Shown: piece by piece, positions 1 to 9,494 of the stretch
Position numbering within the stretch: position 1 is the stretch's first letter
How the letters are laid out: each line of letters begins with the position of its first letter
Assembly: GCA_024196135.1 (NCBI GenBank)
Contig: JAMQCK010000345.1
Coordinates: 1-27,297 of the forward strand
Source: Pleurotus ostreatus/Saccharomyces cerevisiae fusant
Lineage: Eukaryota; Opisthokonta
Direction of reading: 5' to 3'
Length of the DNA: 27,297 nucleotides
Notes under the pieces: generated by a model
The model's input: only the letters and a program-made list of their open reading frames with translations
Told to the model about the DNA's origin: nothing
Database searches by the model: none
Position numbers and translations under genes: made by a program

Positions 1-492
1 TTGTGCGAGAGTAATATGTAGCGGAAGCGGGTCCGAGCGGCGCATATACGTCCTCAGGAGAGTCGGATAATGGGGGAAAATCGCCAAATACGCAAGCGCA
101 TCCACGTGGACATGCTGCCAAAGGGCGGGACAGGCGAGAGCCGCGGCGCGCCAGCGCGAGCACACGTGGGAGAGCGTCCACGGTGGTTGACGTGTGTCCG
201 TCGCGTCCGCGCCGGGAACGCGGCAGCGGAGAAAGATCTCCGTCAATAGCTCTGTCGGAACCCGGTCGAACGCCGAAGGCGGAATCGGCGCGGGTGACGC
301 GCTCTCCTCTACGAGATGGCCGAGCGCGGCGCCAATGGCATGCAGGTCGAAGGTGCGGGCGCGCCCGATGTCGGCTGGGAGGCTGACGCGCTTTCCTCGC
401 TTCACGCGGCGGGCTGTATGCGGGTGAATGAGGCAGCTACGGCAAGAACGTAAGGGCGTACCCTCTCGTATACCAGCGTTTCGCAGGTCCAT
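1..492 (-). CDS. F-box protein, 5' part only (runs off the left edge)
   Basis: The minus strand is open from an ATG at 492 to the left edge (164 codons) with no stop. An F-box core lies at about residues 75-120: FDRVPTELLTEIFLRC, then LSHVCSRWRAAALACPALW. It matches the paralogs at the same landmarks (RLP-E-L--IF, then L--VC--WRAVA-GTPALW). The family role is to tether a substrate to Skp1 in an SCF ubiquitin ligase; the C-terminal substrate-binding part lies outside the window. The N-terminus differs from the other copies here: it is basic (ARRVKRGKRVSLPADIGR) and lacks their LLERAT--ASLELQRSGFVPS segment. A 60-nt stretch, 473 to 414, starts GTATAC and ends CATACAG and could be an in-frame intron, giving MDLRNAARRVKRG. 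F-box assignment is firm; exact start and intron are not. Confidence 0.8.
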   Translation of the reverse strand, partial: MDLRNAGIREGTPLRSCRSCLIHPHTARRVKRGKRVSLPADIGRARTFDLHAIGAALGHLVEESASPAPIPPSAFDRVPTELLTEIFLRCRVPGADATDTRQPPWTLSHVCSRWRAAALACPALWQHVHVDALAYLAIFPHYPTLLRTYMRRSDPLPLHITLAQ

Positions 493-2345
493 GCTGCCCT
501 GGTCGACGAGCGGGATCTAGAAGGGGGCGCGACACGAAGGGTGACGGCGAGGGGCAAGGAGGGAGACGCGGTGAGCGGAGGCGAACAAGTAGCGCAGGGG
601 GCCGTCACTCACAGCGATCGCGGTCGTTAGCATTTCGTAGCACGTGTATCGGTCTCTTGTCAGAATGACGTCTCGAGGTTCTTGTCCGTTCAAAGACCCC
701 GCTATATAAGTACTTCTTGGCGGACGGATATAACGGCTCGACGACAATTGACGGAGGGCGCGAGCGGCGGAGAGGAATACATCTTATGAGTAAGCAGCTC
801 GCCGATGAAGAGTGCCGAACGCGCGCCCGCCGCCGTTACTGCTGCTGAATAAAACATGCTGTGCTCGAAGGATCGTCATCGGCCCGTCGCGTCGCTGATG
901 AGAGACCGGTGGGAATTCGTGTTCAATTGGTGGGATGAAGTCTACAGACAGAAAAACAAGAAGGGACCCCCTTCGCGTGATACTTGTGCTAACAAGATCG
1001 AAGAGAAGATGCACGCGCAAGACAAGGAGGATAATGATCTCGTGATCGCGCAATTGATGATGTGGCGTCTCGGCAAATCCCGACCTTTGTTCACGTCCGG
1101 AAAAGGTAATGCTGCTCTTGTCGAGCACCACCACGACGTCGACATCTCCTTTGGCTGCTCTGCTTCCCCCCTTGCTTTGCGCCTGGACATCTTTCTTCTG
1201 ACTGTAGAACCTGTTCTGCCTCTGTACGATCGCATACACTTCAAGTAACAGGACGAACCAATGTTCCACGGGTGGCTAGGTCAAGGCCGACCGCACGAGT
1301 TGACTCGCAACTGATCTATGAGGCACGATGAGCCGCTGGGATTTCTCATCGAGGCGAAGCTCCTGAAGGACCTGTCGGAAGCTTCAGGGTCAGTCGGACT
1401 AGCTCTCGGAAGGAGATCATGCGCGCCACGGTCCAAGCCAAAGGCGTCGTTATGTAGTCTTCAATACCCGACGGCGACATCAACAATTTGGCGCCGACGC
1501 CCTCGTCTGCTACGCCCTCGGACGACGGCAACAAGCGCGACGACGTTTTGTTCATGCAAATGCGCTAACGAAGTTGCTATACTCGAACAATCCTTCGTCG
1601 ACGCGCTGTTAGGACGCCGACGACACTCCAGAAGTCGATCGAGGGCTGTAAACAATCTGGGTGACAACCCGCCAAGCCACTCGTGAAGACCCTGCGCCTT
1701 CCGTCAGGCGGCCTTCGACTCTCAAGCGAAGCTCGGTCGTCGAACGAACCTTGACTGTCGAGCAGATCCCGCACCTCGCGTGAACCCCGAGCGTGAACAT
1801 CACATCGTTCTACAGCACACCTATCTCGACTGAAAGAATGAGTCCTGCAATGACGACGTGCCTCCGCAGCTTGTGATAATCGCCTGAAGGGGCGCGGGTC
1901 GAAATAGCAAGGTGACGATGGGGAACAAGCGCCCGATGCAAGCGCCGATCTCTGATCTCGATTGGGAACAAAGGAATAGCCACGTGTGCGGAACCAAACT
2001 GTTTTTGTCCTCAACCGTCAACGTATTGGTTTTCTCTGGTCGGCCACCGCCTCGCGGATGCTGCGAAGCAATTTCGCTTGCAGTATCATCGTCTGGCTTT
2101 AATCACGATGCACGAAGACAAATTGTGACTGCAGCGGTCGTCAAGCTGCGCGTATGCTTTTCTTTGTCGCCTTTGGTATGACTGGGGCCATTCATGCTCC
2201 GCTCGAGATTCGTGGCCACTGGTCATGGCCATGTTAATTGGCACATAAGTAGCGTCCTCGCATAGCTCCCACATCCATGGCCTGTTTCCCCTGCATTGGT
2301 CGCTTCGCGAGTACGATTTCCCGTCAAGCCACCGCAGCGCCCGAG
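493..2345. other. Intergenic region, no supported gene
   Basis: Several open frames of 60-160 codons occur on both strands, for example 856-1248 (+) and its overlapping minus-strand partner 784-1269, but none has a recognisable domain or convincing splice signals. A plus-strand stretch around 1465-1566 reads like an acidic coding remnant (IPDGDINNLAPTP...) but is bounded by stops on both sides, so it could be a decayed exon. The right end holds the promoter region of the SET gene. Confidence 0.5.
703..709 (-). promoter_or_regulatory. Possible TATA box of the left-edge F-box gene
   Basis: The minus strand reads CTTATATAGC here, about 210 nt upstream of the ATG at 492. That would put a transcription start near 675 and leave a leader of about 180 nt. 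This rests on motif and position only; AT-rich hexamers occur by chance. Confidence 0.3.
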
Positions 2346-3600
2346 ATGGGCGGGTCGCACGGTAAGCACGCACAAATGCATCCAGATAACGTCTGACATC
2401 TCCAAGAGCCAGGTAAGCGCGAAGACGCTGACCGCACGCTGACTGTATCAGGGGAAAACAGCGTTGTCCGGCACAAGGACACTGACCGCTCCGTCGTCTT
2501 CACCACAATCTCCACTGCCGGCGCCTCAGAGGATTGTGTCACCGAGGCTATGCTCGACATCGAAACTCGAGACGCTCTCTTTTCCCAACCCGGTTTCCCC
2601 GAACCTCTGATCCGCCAGCGCGCTGCGGCCTATCGCATCGGACCAGCCGGCGACAAAGGGCTGGGTATGTTTGCCACTCGCCATCTGCGCACGGGGACCC
2701 TCATCGTCAACGAGCGCCCCTTGACTTTTCAGCCCTCCCGCAAGGCAGTGCGCGATACTTGCGACCAGCCAAGCTGCCACAACGCTCCCGCTAGATTTGT
2801 CAAATACACCAGGGCCGAGCAAGAAAGGCACCTGGAAATTATGCTTAGTCGCATGACGCAGAAGAGGCGCGAGACGTTCCTCTCGCTTAAGGACTCTCAG
2901 AGCGCGAATCGAGTCGGCTGCGGTCCCCTGCTCGGGCGGTCGGGCACCAACGCGTGGGCCATCTACCAAAATCAGTTGGCGGGCCCATCTGGCGACGACG
3001 GCTACTACTCAGCTACATTTGATGCGCTTTCGCGCATGAACAACAGGTGCGTTGGTTATCATGTACATGTATTCCCGTGCTGGCTCACCAAATAAACAAC
3101 TCAGCTGTCGCCCCAACGCCTTGTTTTCCTGGGACACGCGCACCTTCTCTGGATCCTTGCGCGCCGTGCGCGACATAGCGCCCGATGAGGAGATCACCGT
3201 CGCGTACTGCGGCGATATTGAAATTCCCCTCAATGAGCGCAAAGCTTTCCTCGCATCTTATGGCTTCGAATGCACCTGCCCTGCGTGCAGCGCAGGGGAT
3301 GTTGCAGACGAGCGCTGCGCTCAGATTCTCTCCGCCTATGAAGACTTGCCGGACCCGCTCGCAGCGTGCAGCCTCGTCGAATTCGAGCATCGCTATGTCA
3401 TACAGCGCATGGAGGAGGAAGGGCTCGAGAACCTGACCGCGTACTACAGGGCGCACCTTCATCTGACGGCGCACTACAGGTTCGTGCGAAATGTGGAGAA
3501 GGCGATGGTCTACCAGGAAAAGCTGAATGCGCTTTCTTGGGCGCATGATGGTAAGCCATTTGTGGCCTCGGAGTGCGACGTTCCTTGGCCGAGACTGTAG
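2346..3600 (+). CDS. SET-domain protein (putative lysine methyltransferase)
   Basis: Proposed model: exons 2346-2361, 2452-3046 and 3105-3600, 368 aa. The last intron (3047-3104, GTGCGT...CTCAG, 58 nt) is secure, because splicing restores NNSCRPN, the SET signature usually written NHSCxPN. Other landmarks: GDKGLGMFATRHL (the GxG S-adenosylmethionine motif, about residues 72-84), AVRDIAPDEEITVAYCG (catalytic-tyrosine region, Tyr238) and the post-SET CTCPAC cluster (Cys260, 262, 265), which with Cys205 should bind zinc. Family members transfer methyl groups from S-adenosylmethionine to lysine; the substrate here is unknown, and no MYND finger is visible. The frame is open upstream of ATG 2550 back to an AG at 2450-2451. 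That stretch encodes SVVFTTIS-like sequence which, as I recall it, agaricomycete homologs also carry just before the SET region, so the start is probably upstream of 2550. Exon 1 is tentative. A GTAAGC at 3551 may begin a further intron, which would change only the last residues. Confidence 0.82.
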
Positions 3601-4020
3601 TAGCGTAGTCCGAATCGTCAGAGCCATCTTTATTACCCGTAATTTAACCATTTCGTACGATGGGCATGCATGTAAGCGCGTCCGCAGTCAATGAGGAAAC
3701 TTGAACATTGATCATATGACCGTGAAACCGGCGGCCACGCGTGCGTCACGAAGCTCGCGCGAGTCGGATTCCTGCTGGAGCCCGTCATCGCGCTCTGATA
3801 CCTTGCATATTTAGTAGGTGCGTGGATTCAGTATTGCATTGAATCATCATTGACCGTAATTTCCACAGCATCGCATGTACAGATGCGCGTGGACCTTCTC
3901 GAGCAGGTCGACTTTGAGCGTAGCCCGGATGCAGTCCTTTACGTCTGCTAGTGCCCCTCGCCGAAAATGATAGACATAACTATGACGCAGATGCAGTCTG
4001 TCTCGATGCTAGACGGTTGG
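3601..4020. other. Intergenic, SET gene to F-box gene A
   Basis: Stop codons are frequent in all frames and no domain is visible. It holds the 3' flank of the SET gene and the distal upstream region of F-box gene A. No repeat or RNA gene was recognised. Confidence 0.5.
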
Positions 4021-4123
4021 GATGTGACCACAAGTTGGCACATGCACGGTATGTCACGCAGTAGACACCTTTTCGGGCCTCAAGGCTACGCTCATCAGGC
4101 TGGCCTTTGTTCTCTCCCACCAG
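4021..4123 (+). promoter_or_regulatory. Conserved upstream block of F-box gene A
   Basis: This block matches, in inverted orientation, the DNA upstream of paralog F (about 20918-21020). The longest identical run is GGTATGTCACGCAGTAGAC at 4048-4066, and similarity continues through CTACGCTCATCAG to the CAG just before a GTGCGT donor. In gene A the block reads open, but the frame of the aligned block is not kept in F, so it is more likely promoter or leader than coding. It contains TGTCACGCA, the reverse complement of TGCGTGACA. Confidence 0.5.
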
Positions 4124-4185
4124 GTGCGTACGTCTCTCGCGGCTTTATCTCTTACTTTTGAACTAATTGCTGGTCCATAATCCAG
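4124..4185 (+). other. Putative 5'-leader intron of F-box gene A
   Basis: GTGCGTACG follows a CAG at 4121-4123, and the stretch ends in AATCCAG at 4185, seven bases before the ATG. A CTAAT-like branch site lies near 4172. Gene F has the same arrangement: CAG then GTGCGTA, CTGCAG, then seven bases to its ATG. Both copies keep the splice signals while the sequence between them has diverged, which supports a real leader intron of about 62-68 nt. Confidence 0.5.
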
Positions 4186-4192
4186 AGCGACC

Positions 4193-5659
4193 ATGCACGC
4201 CAAGGAACTTCTCGAGCAGGCGAATCCCCTGGCGAGTCTCGAGCTGCAGCGCGGCGGCTACGTCCCATCTGCTCACCAATCCTGGCATATCCACGAGATG
4301 TCGCGGGCACTATCCTCCGAGGCCTCTGATATTGAGACCGAGATCGCGCGCTTGCAGCATCTGCACAGGCGGATATCCATCCAGCTCGACATTCACAAGT
4401 CGATCACGGCACCCATCCGGCGCCTTCCTCTCGAGCTGCTCTCCGAAATTTTCGCCATCCTCTTCGACCGCGAGGGAGAGTCACATGGCAAGGCGTATAT
4501 CGTCATCTACGTACTCTCTCGTGTCTGTAGCGCCTGGCGAGCGCTCGTGCGGGCAACCCCACGGTTGTGGACGAGGATCCCGACGCGCATCTTCTCGCCG
4601 GAGCTCGAAATGTCCCTCGCGCATTTCCACCACGTTCCAGATCACATCTCGCTCTCCGGCTCCCTCCCCCTTTGCCTGACGCACATCGAGCCCAACGACG
4701 ATGCGCTCCTTGAGAAATTCCTCGTCAAACTTGGACCGCATCTAGCGCGTATCGGGTTCATCGACTTAGACGGCAGCTGCGCCTACTTCGCGGCCGTTGG
4801 CAACAACCTCCGCATGCCGAACGCGTTCGAAGCGGGAATGGCGCTCTCGGGACCTCTCCTGCCCGGTACGCTGGACTTCCTCGGAAACTCGCCGGCCCTC
4901 CGGCAGGTCGAGCTCTTCCACGGCTACAGATACCAGGCGAACTACGCGCGCGACTTCCGGTTTCCAGCACTTCCGGCTCTGACTTGGCTTACCCTCGAGT
5001 TTCGCGGGATCATCAGTACAGACGCGATACTCCAGCTGCTGCATGCATGCCGCGACAGCTTGCAGCACCTCTCGTTGGCTCTGTACTTCTCCCACGATGC
5101 CTATACCACCGGCCCCGTCGTGCTCTCTGCGCTGTCGGAATTGGTTGTCGACCGTGGTGCATATACAGTACTTGCCTATCTCAGTGCACCTGAGCTGGAG
5201 TCCCTCAGGTGCATGAGCAAGGTGCAGATGCACGGCGCCGTCACGACAATGGATCTGTACATAGACCCATTCCCACTCCTGCGCTCATTCATATCGCGCA
5301 TGCCTCGCCCACGAGAACTTCAAGAATTACACATCGGCCCCATCATGCGCAGTGCAAACACCTTCGCGAGCTTCTTGGACGCCCTTGATGATGTGGAAGA
5401 GCTCTCTATCGCGGAGGGGATGCGCGCTGGGTTCATGTCGGAGGACGCGCTCATTTGGCTGACATGCGCGGATAACAGTCAGCCGCACCTGCCCGGCCTC
5501 AAGAAAATCGAGCTAAATTTATCCCCGCACCCGGGACAGGCGCATAGGATCAGATACACGCTGGGGTTGATGCTGGAGTCACGAAGGGTATCACGGATCT
5601 GCGCTTCTCAAGAGGTGGTGGCGATGGAGAGTGTAATCAAATATGCAAATCTATACTGA
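4193..5659 (+). CDS. F-box protein A (LRR-like substrate adaptor)
   Basis: An uninterrupted frame of 488 aa. An N-terminal helical segment (residues 1-70, ELLEQANPLASLELQRGGYVPS, then a heptad-like IETEIARLQHLHRR) leads into the F-box at about 72-128: APIRRLPLELLSEIFAIL, then VLSRVCSAWRALVRATPRLW. The middle has recurrent leucine-rich strands (PALRQVELF, PALTWLTLEF, LQHLSLAL) typical of F-box/LRR-like fungal proteins. The C-terminus carries WLTCADNSQPHLPGLKKI and SRRVSRICASQEVVAMES, two signatures shared by its neighbours. The expected role is to bring a substrate to an SCF ubiquitin ligase. The start is supported by alignment to F, D and G, which begin at the same point. It is the first of four same-strand tandem copies and the closest paralog of F. 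The protein has not been assigned a target. Confidence 0.88.
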   Translation: MHAKELLEQANPLASLELQRGGYVPSAHQSWHIHEMSRALSSEASDIETEIARLQHLHRRISIQLDIHKSITAPIRRLPLELLSEIFAILFDREGESHGKAYIVIYVLSRVCSAWRALVRATPRLWTRIPTRIFSPELEMSLAHFHHVPDHISLSGSLPLCLTHIEPNDDALLEKFLVKLGPHLARIGFIDLDGSCAYFAAVGNNLRMPNAFEAGMALSGPLLPGTLDFLGNSPALRQVELFHGYRYQANYARDFRFPALPALTWLTLEFRGIISTDAILQLLHACRDSLQHLSLALYFSHDAYTTGPVVLSALSELVVDRGAYTVLAYLSAPELESLRCMSKVQMHGAVTTMDLYIDPFPLLRSFISRMPRPRELQELHIGPIMRSANTFASFLDALDDVEELSIAEGMRAGFMSEDALIWLTCADNSQPHLPGLKKIELNLSPHPGQAHRIRYTLGLMLESRRVSRICASQEVVAMESVIKYANLY

Positions 5660-5781
5660 AGAAATACAGCGTAGTTGCGCTTGGTAGTAGAGTAAAATCA
5701 TGCTCTACAAGATTGACCATCATAGAGACCATTTTGCTTATCTCCCCCAGTCACGAAACAAAGGTTAGTGTTCTGAACGGC

Positions 5782-5875
5782 TGGCGGAGCAGGATTTGAA
5801 CTCGCGATGCGACTGTGTGACTAACGGCCAATGACGCTTCGCGCCTTCGACTACGTTCCTCCCCTCCAGCCGCCA
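5782..5875 (-). tRNA. Degenerate tRNA-like sequence (relic or tRNA-derived repeat)
   Basis: On the minus strand there is a B-box-like GAGTTCAAATCC (5803 to 5792), an A-box-like TAGTCGAAGGC (5853 to 5843) and a 3' end TCCGCCA (5788 to 5782). A TGGCGG at 5875-5870 could pair with CCGCCA to form six base pairs of an acceptor stem. However, 16 extra bases lie between that arm and the A box, and the T stem has a mismatch. No clean cloverleaf or anticodon arm could be drawn. A tRNA pseudogene or a tRNA-derived short repeat is more likely than a working tRNA. Confidence 0.25.
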
Positions 5876-5962
5876 TCAAGTCCCAGTGCGTATTGTGAAC
5901 AAGAGAGTCGTGCGTGCAAAGTCGCTTGAAACTTCGCGTGTAGGGGCTTACGCCGCGAGCAG

Positions 5963-7381
5963 ATGGAGGCGCTCCTGGAGCGGTTGGCAAATCTGGGCTT
6001 GCAGCGACCGCGTTTCGTCCCGACACGCGCGCAGAGACAAGAGCTCAAGCGCATCTCGGAGGAACTGTCATCAGAACTTCCTTCTACGGACATGGAGGCA
6101 CAAGATCTCTCCAACCTTCACGAAGCAGTGCCCGACGTGCTCGAGGCCATTCGCTACGCTACGGCGCCCATACTCCTCCTTCCGCCAGAACTACTTGGCG
6201 ACATTTTCGACCACTTCGTTTGGTGCCATAATCGGCGATACCGCGCGGGAAGGGCTGAATACCTCTTGGAGGTATGCACTCTTTGGCGGGCGGTCGCCCT
6301 TGGAACGCCGCACTTCTGGAACAATATCTGCACTGATTGGGGCACGCGCCCGAGGGGCATGAGCTACGCGAGGCAGGCATCGCTCTCCGATGGTCTGCCA
6401 CTATATCTATGGCATGAGAGGGCCAATAACGACCATCTTCATCGGCTGGTCGCGCAGCTCCAGCCGTACGCGCACCAGTGGCAAGAGATTGACTTCGAAG
6501 AGTCGCCCGCTGCGCTTTCGAGGCTGCGAGCCCAGGACTTGCCATGTCTTGAGGGCGCCTGGATCACTCTTACTGACAAACCGTTGTCGGGCAATTTTCT
6601 GAAGTTCTTATCCCGCGCGCCGGCGCTGAAGGAGCTGGACCTCAGGACCTTCGAAATCGGTCCCCCTTCACCTCCGGTCATCCGACTCCCATTCTTCAGT
6701 TGCCTTACGCGCTTGGTCCTGAGGTGTCGCCTTTGCGTGGACATCGACTGGTTCTTGTCTGTCTTACAGGCTTGTAGCCGATCTATGACCAATCTCGCCA
6801 TGGATCACGTCGTGTTGGTCGGTGTACCGCGTTCATCCATCCAAACAACGCCCATCGCCATGTCTGCGTTGACCCACCTTGGCTACAACACCACTTCATC
6901 CGAATTTCTTCGATGCATCGAGACGCCGACCCTCGAAGAATTAGAACTCAACAACATAGGCGACGGTAATCCTTTCCCTGTACTGTCAGACTTCATTTTT
7001 CGCCTTCCGCACGCCGAGAATATCAATGACATCTATCTAGAAATCATCTACTCCGAGGATCCCGAGCCGTTTCTCGATTGCGTCGCGCCACTCGTCGGCC
7101 TTCGCAGGGTGTTTATCATGCTGGCCGAAGGCGTGTCATTCTTCACAGTCGAAGCGCTCGAGCGCCTGTCCTGTGATGCTGGCCACCAGCCGCTGCTCCC
7201 AAAGCTTGAAGAGCTGTGTATCTACCACATTGACGGAGAGGCCACTCCAACTCCGGCATTTGTGGATGCGATGCGCGAGATGGTGCGCACCAGGGCGGAG
7301 GCATCGCGCGTATGTTCGGATGCTGTGGCCGCGCTGAAGGTATTCACGGACTTTGGCGACCTGGAAGCTGTCAGAGAATGA
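5963..7381 (+). CDS. F-box protein B (divergent tandem copy)
   Basis: An uninterrupted frame of 472 aa. The N-terminus MEALLERLANLGLQRPRFVPT aligns with the LLERAT--ASLELQRSGFVPS start of D, which supports this ATG. The F-box is at about residues 70-118: APILLLPPELLGDIFDHF, then LLEVCTLWRAVALGTPHFW. Leucine-rich segments follow (ALKELDLRTF, LTRLVLRC, TLEELELNNI). The two family C-terminal signatures are present but weakened: LERLSCDAGHQPLLPKL and ASRVCSDAVAALK. It is the most diverged member of the plus-strand cluster and has no copy in the minus-strand cluster. The role is inferred from the family: SCF ubiquitin-ligase adaptor, target unknown. No intron is seen. Confidence 0.85.
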   Translation: MEALLERLANLGLQRPRFVPTRAQRQELKRISEELSSELPSTDMEAQDLSNLHEAVPDVLEAIRYATAPILLLPPELLGDIFDHFVWCHNRRYRAGRAEYLLEVCTLWRAVALGTPHFWNNICTDWGTRPRGMSYARQASLSDGLPLYLWHERANNDHLHRLVAQLQPYAHQWQEIDFEESPAALSRLRAQDLPCLEGAWITLTDKPLSGNFLKFLSRAPALKELDLRTFEIGPPSPPVIRLPFFSCLTRLVLRCRLCVDIDWFLSVLQACSRSMTNLAMDHVVLVGVPRSSIQTTPIAMSALTHLGYNTTSSEFLRCIETPTLEELELNNIGDGNPFPVLSDFIFRLPHAENINDIYLEIIYSEDPEPFLDCVAPLVGLRRVFIMLAEGVSFFTVEALERLSCDAGHQPLLPKLEELCIYHIDGEATPTPAFVDAMREMVRTRAEASRVCSDAVAALKVFTDFGDLEAVRE

Positions 7382-7553
7382 GAGGGATAGTCACATTCTT
7401 TGGATTCGAGGTGAATTGGATGACCATCTCCTTCGGATTCACGCCTCATTGCTATATTGCAGTCATGTAAGGAGGATCAAGAGCGCACGCGTTTTCCATC
7501 GTATAATGTCATTTCTCTGCTATATTCTGATTCATATCCTCCTTGTTCGTCGC

Positions 7554-7560
7554 TATATAT
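7554..7560 (+). promoter_or_regulatory. Possible TATA element upstream of F-box gene C
   Basis: TATATAT lies in cgcTATATATcag. A start of transcription about 30 nt downstream would place ATGs at 7595, 7607, 7613 and 7624 ahead of the preferred start at 7828; the ATG at 7595 opens a short frame that stops at 7694. Motif evidence only. Confidence 0.25.
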
Positions 7561-7827
7561 CAGTCAGCGAGGGCGTACCACCTTTGCTGGTCGACATGAC
7601 AGAGTCAATGAATATGTGGCGACATGTTCGGGTGTTGCCGCTCTCGCATGCCATTCTCGACGCCCGCCGCCGCTTGCCTCCGCCTCCCACATAGTGCGCG
7701 GTCCGACCAGCTACTTACGACCCATATAGAATCCTGTTCACCGTCACGCTCCCTTGACGCGCCACGAGTACGGCCAGCCACGAGCTGCGAGCACAGTGAT
7801 CACGTTTCTGTTGGTCAGGCTCGAGCT

Positions 7828-9168
7828 ATGACTAGCGAGGTCGAGTCTGGGGTTCTGAAAGATTACGCCGAGCGCGAGCGACCGCAAGGGCTGCACCTCC
7901 CGGACGCCCAACAACTCAGTCCACACGACCCGATCGATCCTCCCGTTCACCGCCTCCCACCCGAGGTGATTGCAGAGATCCTTCTCAAGGTCGTCCCCGG
8001 CAACATCTGCCCGAGTGACAGTGTCTTCGTCGTGCGGCATATCCTCTCATGCGTCTGCGCCTCATGGCGTGAAGTCGCTCAGAGCACGTCGGCCCTCTGG
8101 GACAAGATTCCTTCTCAATTGCACTCGAACTACTTGCGGCCTGGTTGGATCGACTATGCGAAGCACGCCTCAGAGCACGCTACTCGCTCCGGCGGGCTCC
8201 CGCTCGAGATTTATCACAAATTCCCCGCCGATGACCATCTTCTCAACGAAGTCTTCGAGGCGCTACGCCCTGAACTGCACCGCGTCCGAGTCATCAGCAT
8301 CGAAGCCGACTTCTTTCTGCTGAGCAGCTACCAAGGAATTCATCTTCCCGCTCTGCAAAAGGCGCATCTGCAGCAGCACGGTCGGCCGGCGACACGTCCG
8401 CTGAAGCTCTTGAGCAACGCAGTCGCTCTCCAGCAGCTATGTTTCAAATTCCCTGATCACGGTGATTCCTTCGCAGATCTTCCTGTCCTCCCTTTTACCG
8501 TGCTGCCCGCGTTGACAAAACTAACGCTGGAAATCAATTCTACTATTCCCCTCGCAGAGCTGCTGCAGGCCCTACGTGCCTGCGGGGACAATCTCGCGGA
8601 AATGGATTTACAATGGCGGAGGACTAGGACGCCTTTGTTATCTGCCACTCCTCTCGTGCATATGGATGCACTGCACCGCATCGCCCTGTCGTCGGCCGCG
8701 CATGAAATACTCGACCACATCTATGCTCCAGCCCTGGAGCATGTCGCCATCATTCCCGTGTGCGCGTTCGACGACGGCGACCCATCCTCTTCCCTTTCTT
8801 CCTTTGTCTCTCGCCTCCCATCCCCTGACAAAATCACGCGGCTCGAAGCGAACGCGTCTACCGACAATACCGACTCCTTCGTCGAGTGCCTAGCGAAATT
8901 GGACGGCATACGTCAGCTGAGCATGAGCGGCACGGCGTACGAGGGTTTGTTAACGCAGGGCGTCTTCTCGCGACTCGCGTGCGTGGCGGGTGTTAGGCCG
9001 CTCCTGCCCAGGCTCACGAAGCTGTATGTCTCGTTTCTGCTTCCGCCGCGCGAGAATCCGGAGGTAGAGGAGGCGTTGAAGGCATTTATTGCATCGAGGA
9101 AGGCGCCTCGTGTCTGTGCTTCTCGAGAGGTCGCAGCGCTGGAGTCTGCCATAGTGCGGGTTTGGTGA
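7828..9168 (+). CDS. F-box protein C (N-terminus eroded)
   Basis: From the ATG at 7828 the protein is 446 aa; the same frame is open upstream to an ATG at 7624 (514 aa). Alignment with G is gap-free from TSEVESGVLKDYAE to the F-box (PPVHRLPPEVIAEILLKV, then ILSCVCASWREVAQSTSALW). Family similarity continues upstream of 7828 in the same frame (ATSCEHSDHVSVGQARA against the ATR...QRSGFVPSAVEARA segment of paralogs), but with small gaps and without the family start codon. The ancestral ATG near 7755 therefore seems lost, and the present start is uncertain. The LRR-like middle and both C-terminal signatures are intact (FSRLACVAGVRPLLPRL, ASRKAPRVCASREVAALES). It is either a working SCF adaptor with a shortened or replaced N-terminus or an early pseudogene. 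Confidence 0.8.
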   Translation: MTSEVESGVLKDYAERERPQGLHLPDAQQLSPHDPIDPPVHRLPPEVIAEILLKVVPGNICPSDSVFVVRHILSCVCASWREVAQSTSALWDKIPSQLHSNYLRPGWIDYAKHASEHATRSGGLPLEIYHKFPADDHLLNEVFEALRPELHRVRVISIEADFFLLSSYQGIHLPALQKAHLQQHGRPATRPLKLLSNAVALQQLCFKFPDHGDSFADLPVLPFTVLPALTKLTLEINSTIPLAELLQALRACGDNLAEMDLQWRRTRTPLLSATPLVHMDALHRIALSSAAHEILDHIYAPALEHVAIIPVCAFDDGDPSSSLSSFVSRLPSPDKITRLEANASTDNTDSFVECLAKLDGIRQLSMSGTAYEGLLTQGVFSRLACVAGVRPLLPRLTKLYVSFLLPPRENPEVEEALKAFIASRKAPRVCASREVAALESAIVRVW

Positions 9169-9492
9169 GGATTTGGTTGGCGTGATCGATACTTTTTGGA
9201 CGCGCACCTCGGATCGTCGGCTACGCTCATCGTCGGCCCCATTTAACGGGGTGAATGCAAGGATAGAAAGGGAGAGATACGCTACGGAGTGTCGTTCGGG
9301 TGCAAACTCGAAAGCCCATAACTTGACGCCTAAACAATGAAAGTCGAACATGCTCATCATGTGATCGTGGAAACTGCCGTCATCAATATCGATTCTCTGT
9401 CTCCACCTCTCACGATCTCTTCAGTCGGCTGTAGCTATCACTGAAAGATTTCACTGAAGGAGGTATGACACATGACTCTCGTACCCTCAAGC
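9169..9492. other. Intergenic, F-box C to MITE-1
   Basis: The 3' flank of gene C. No gene, RNA or repeat was recognised apart from the boundary of the inverted-repeat element that follows. Confidence 0.5.
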
Positions 9493-9494
9493 TA

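Noticed and set aside
784..1269. Overlapping open frames of 130 (+) and 161 (-) codons
   Set aside because: They occupy the same DNA on opposite strands, show no domain or family motif, and have no clear splice or promoter context; chance frames are the simpler reading.
3967..4161. 64-codon frame upstream of F-box A as a first coding exon
   Set aside because: The matching region upstream of F does not keep this frame, so the block is more likely promoter or leader.
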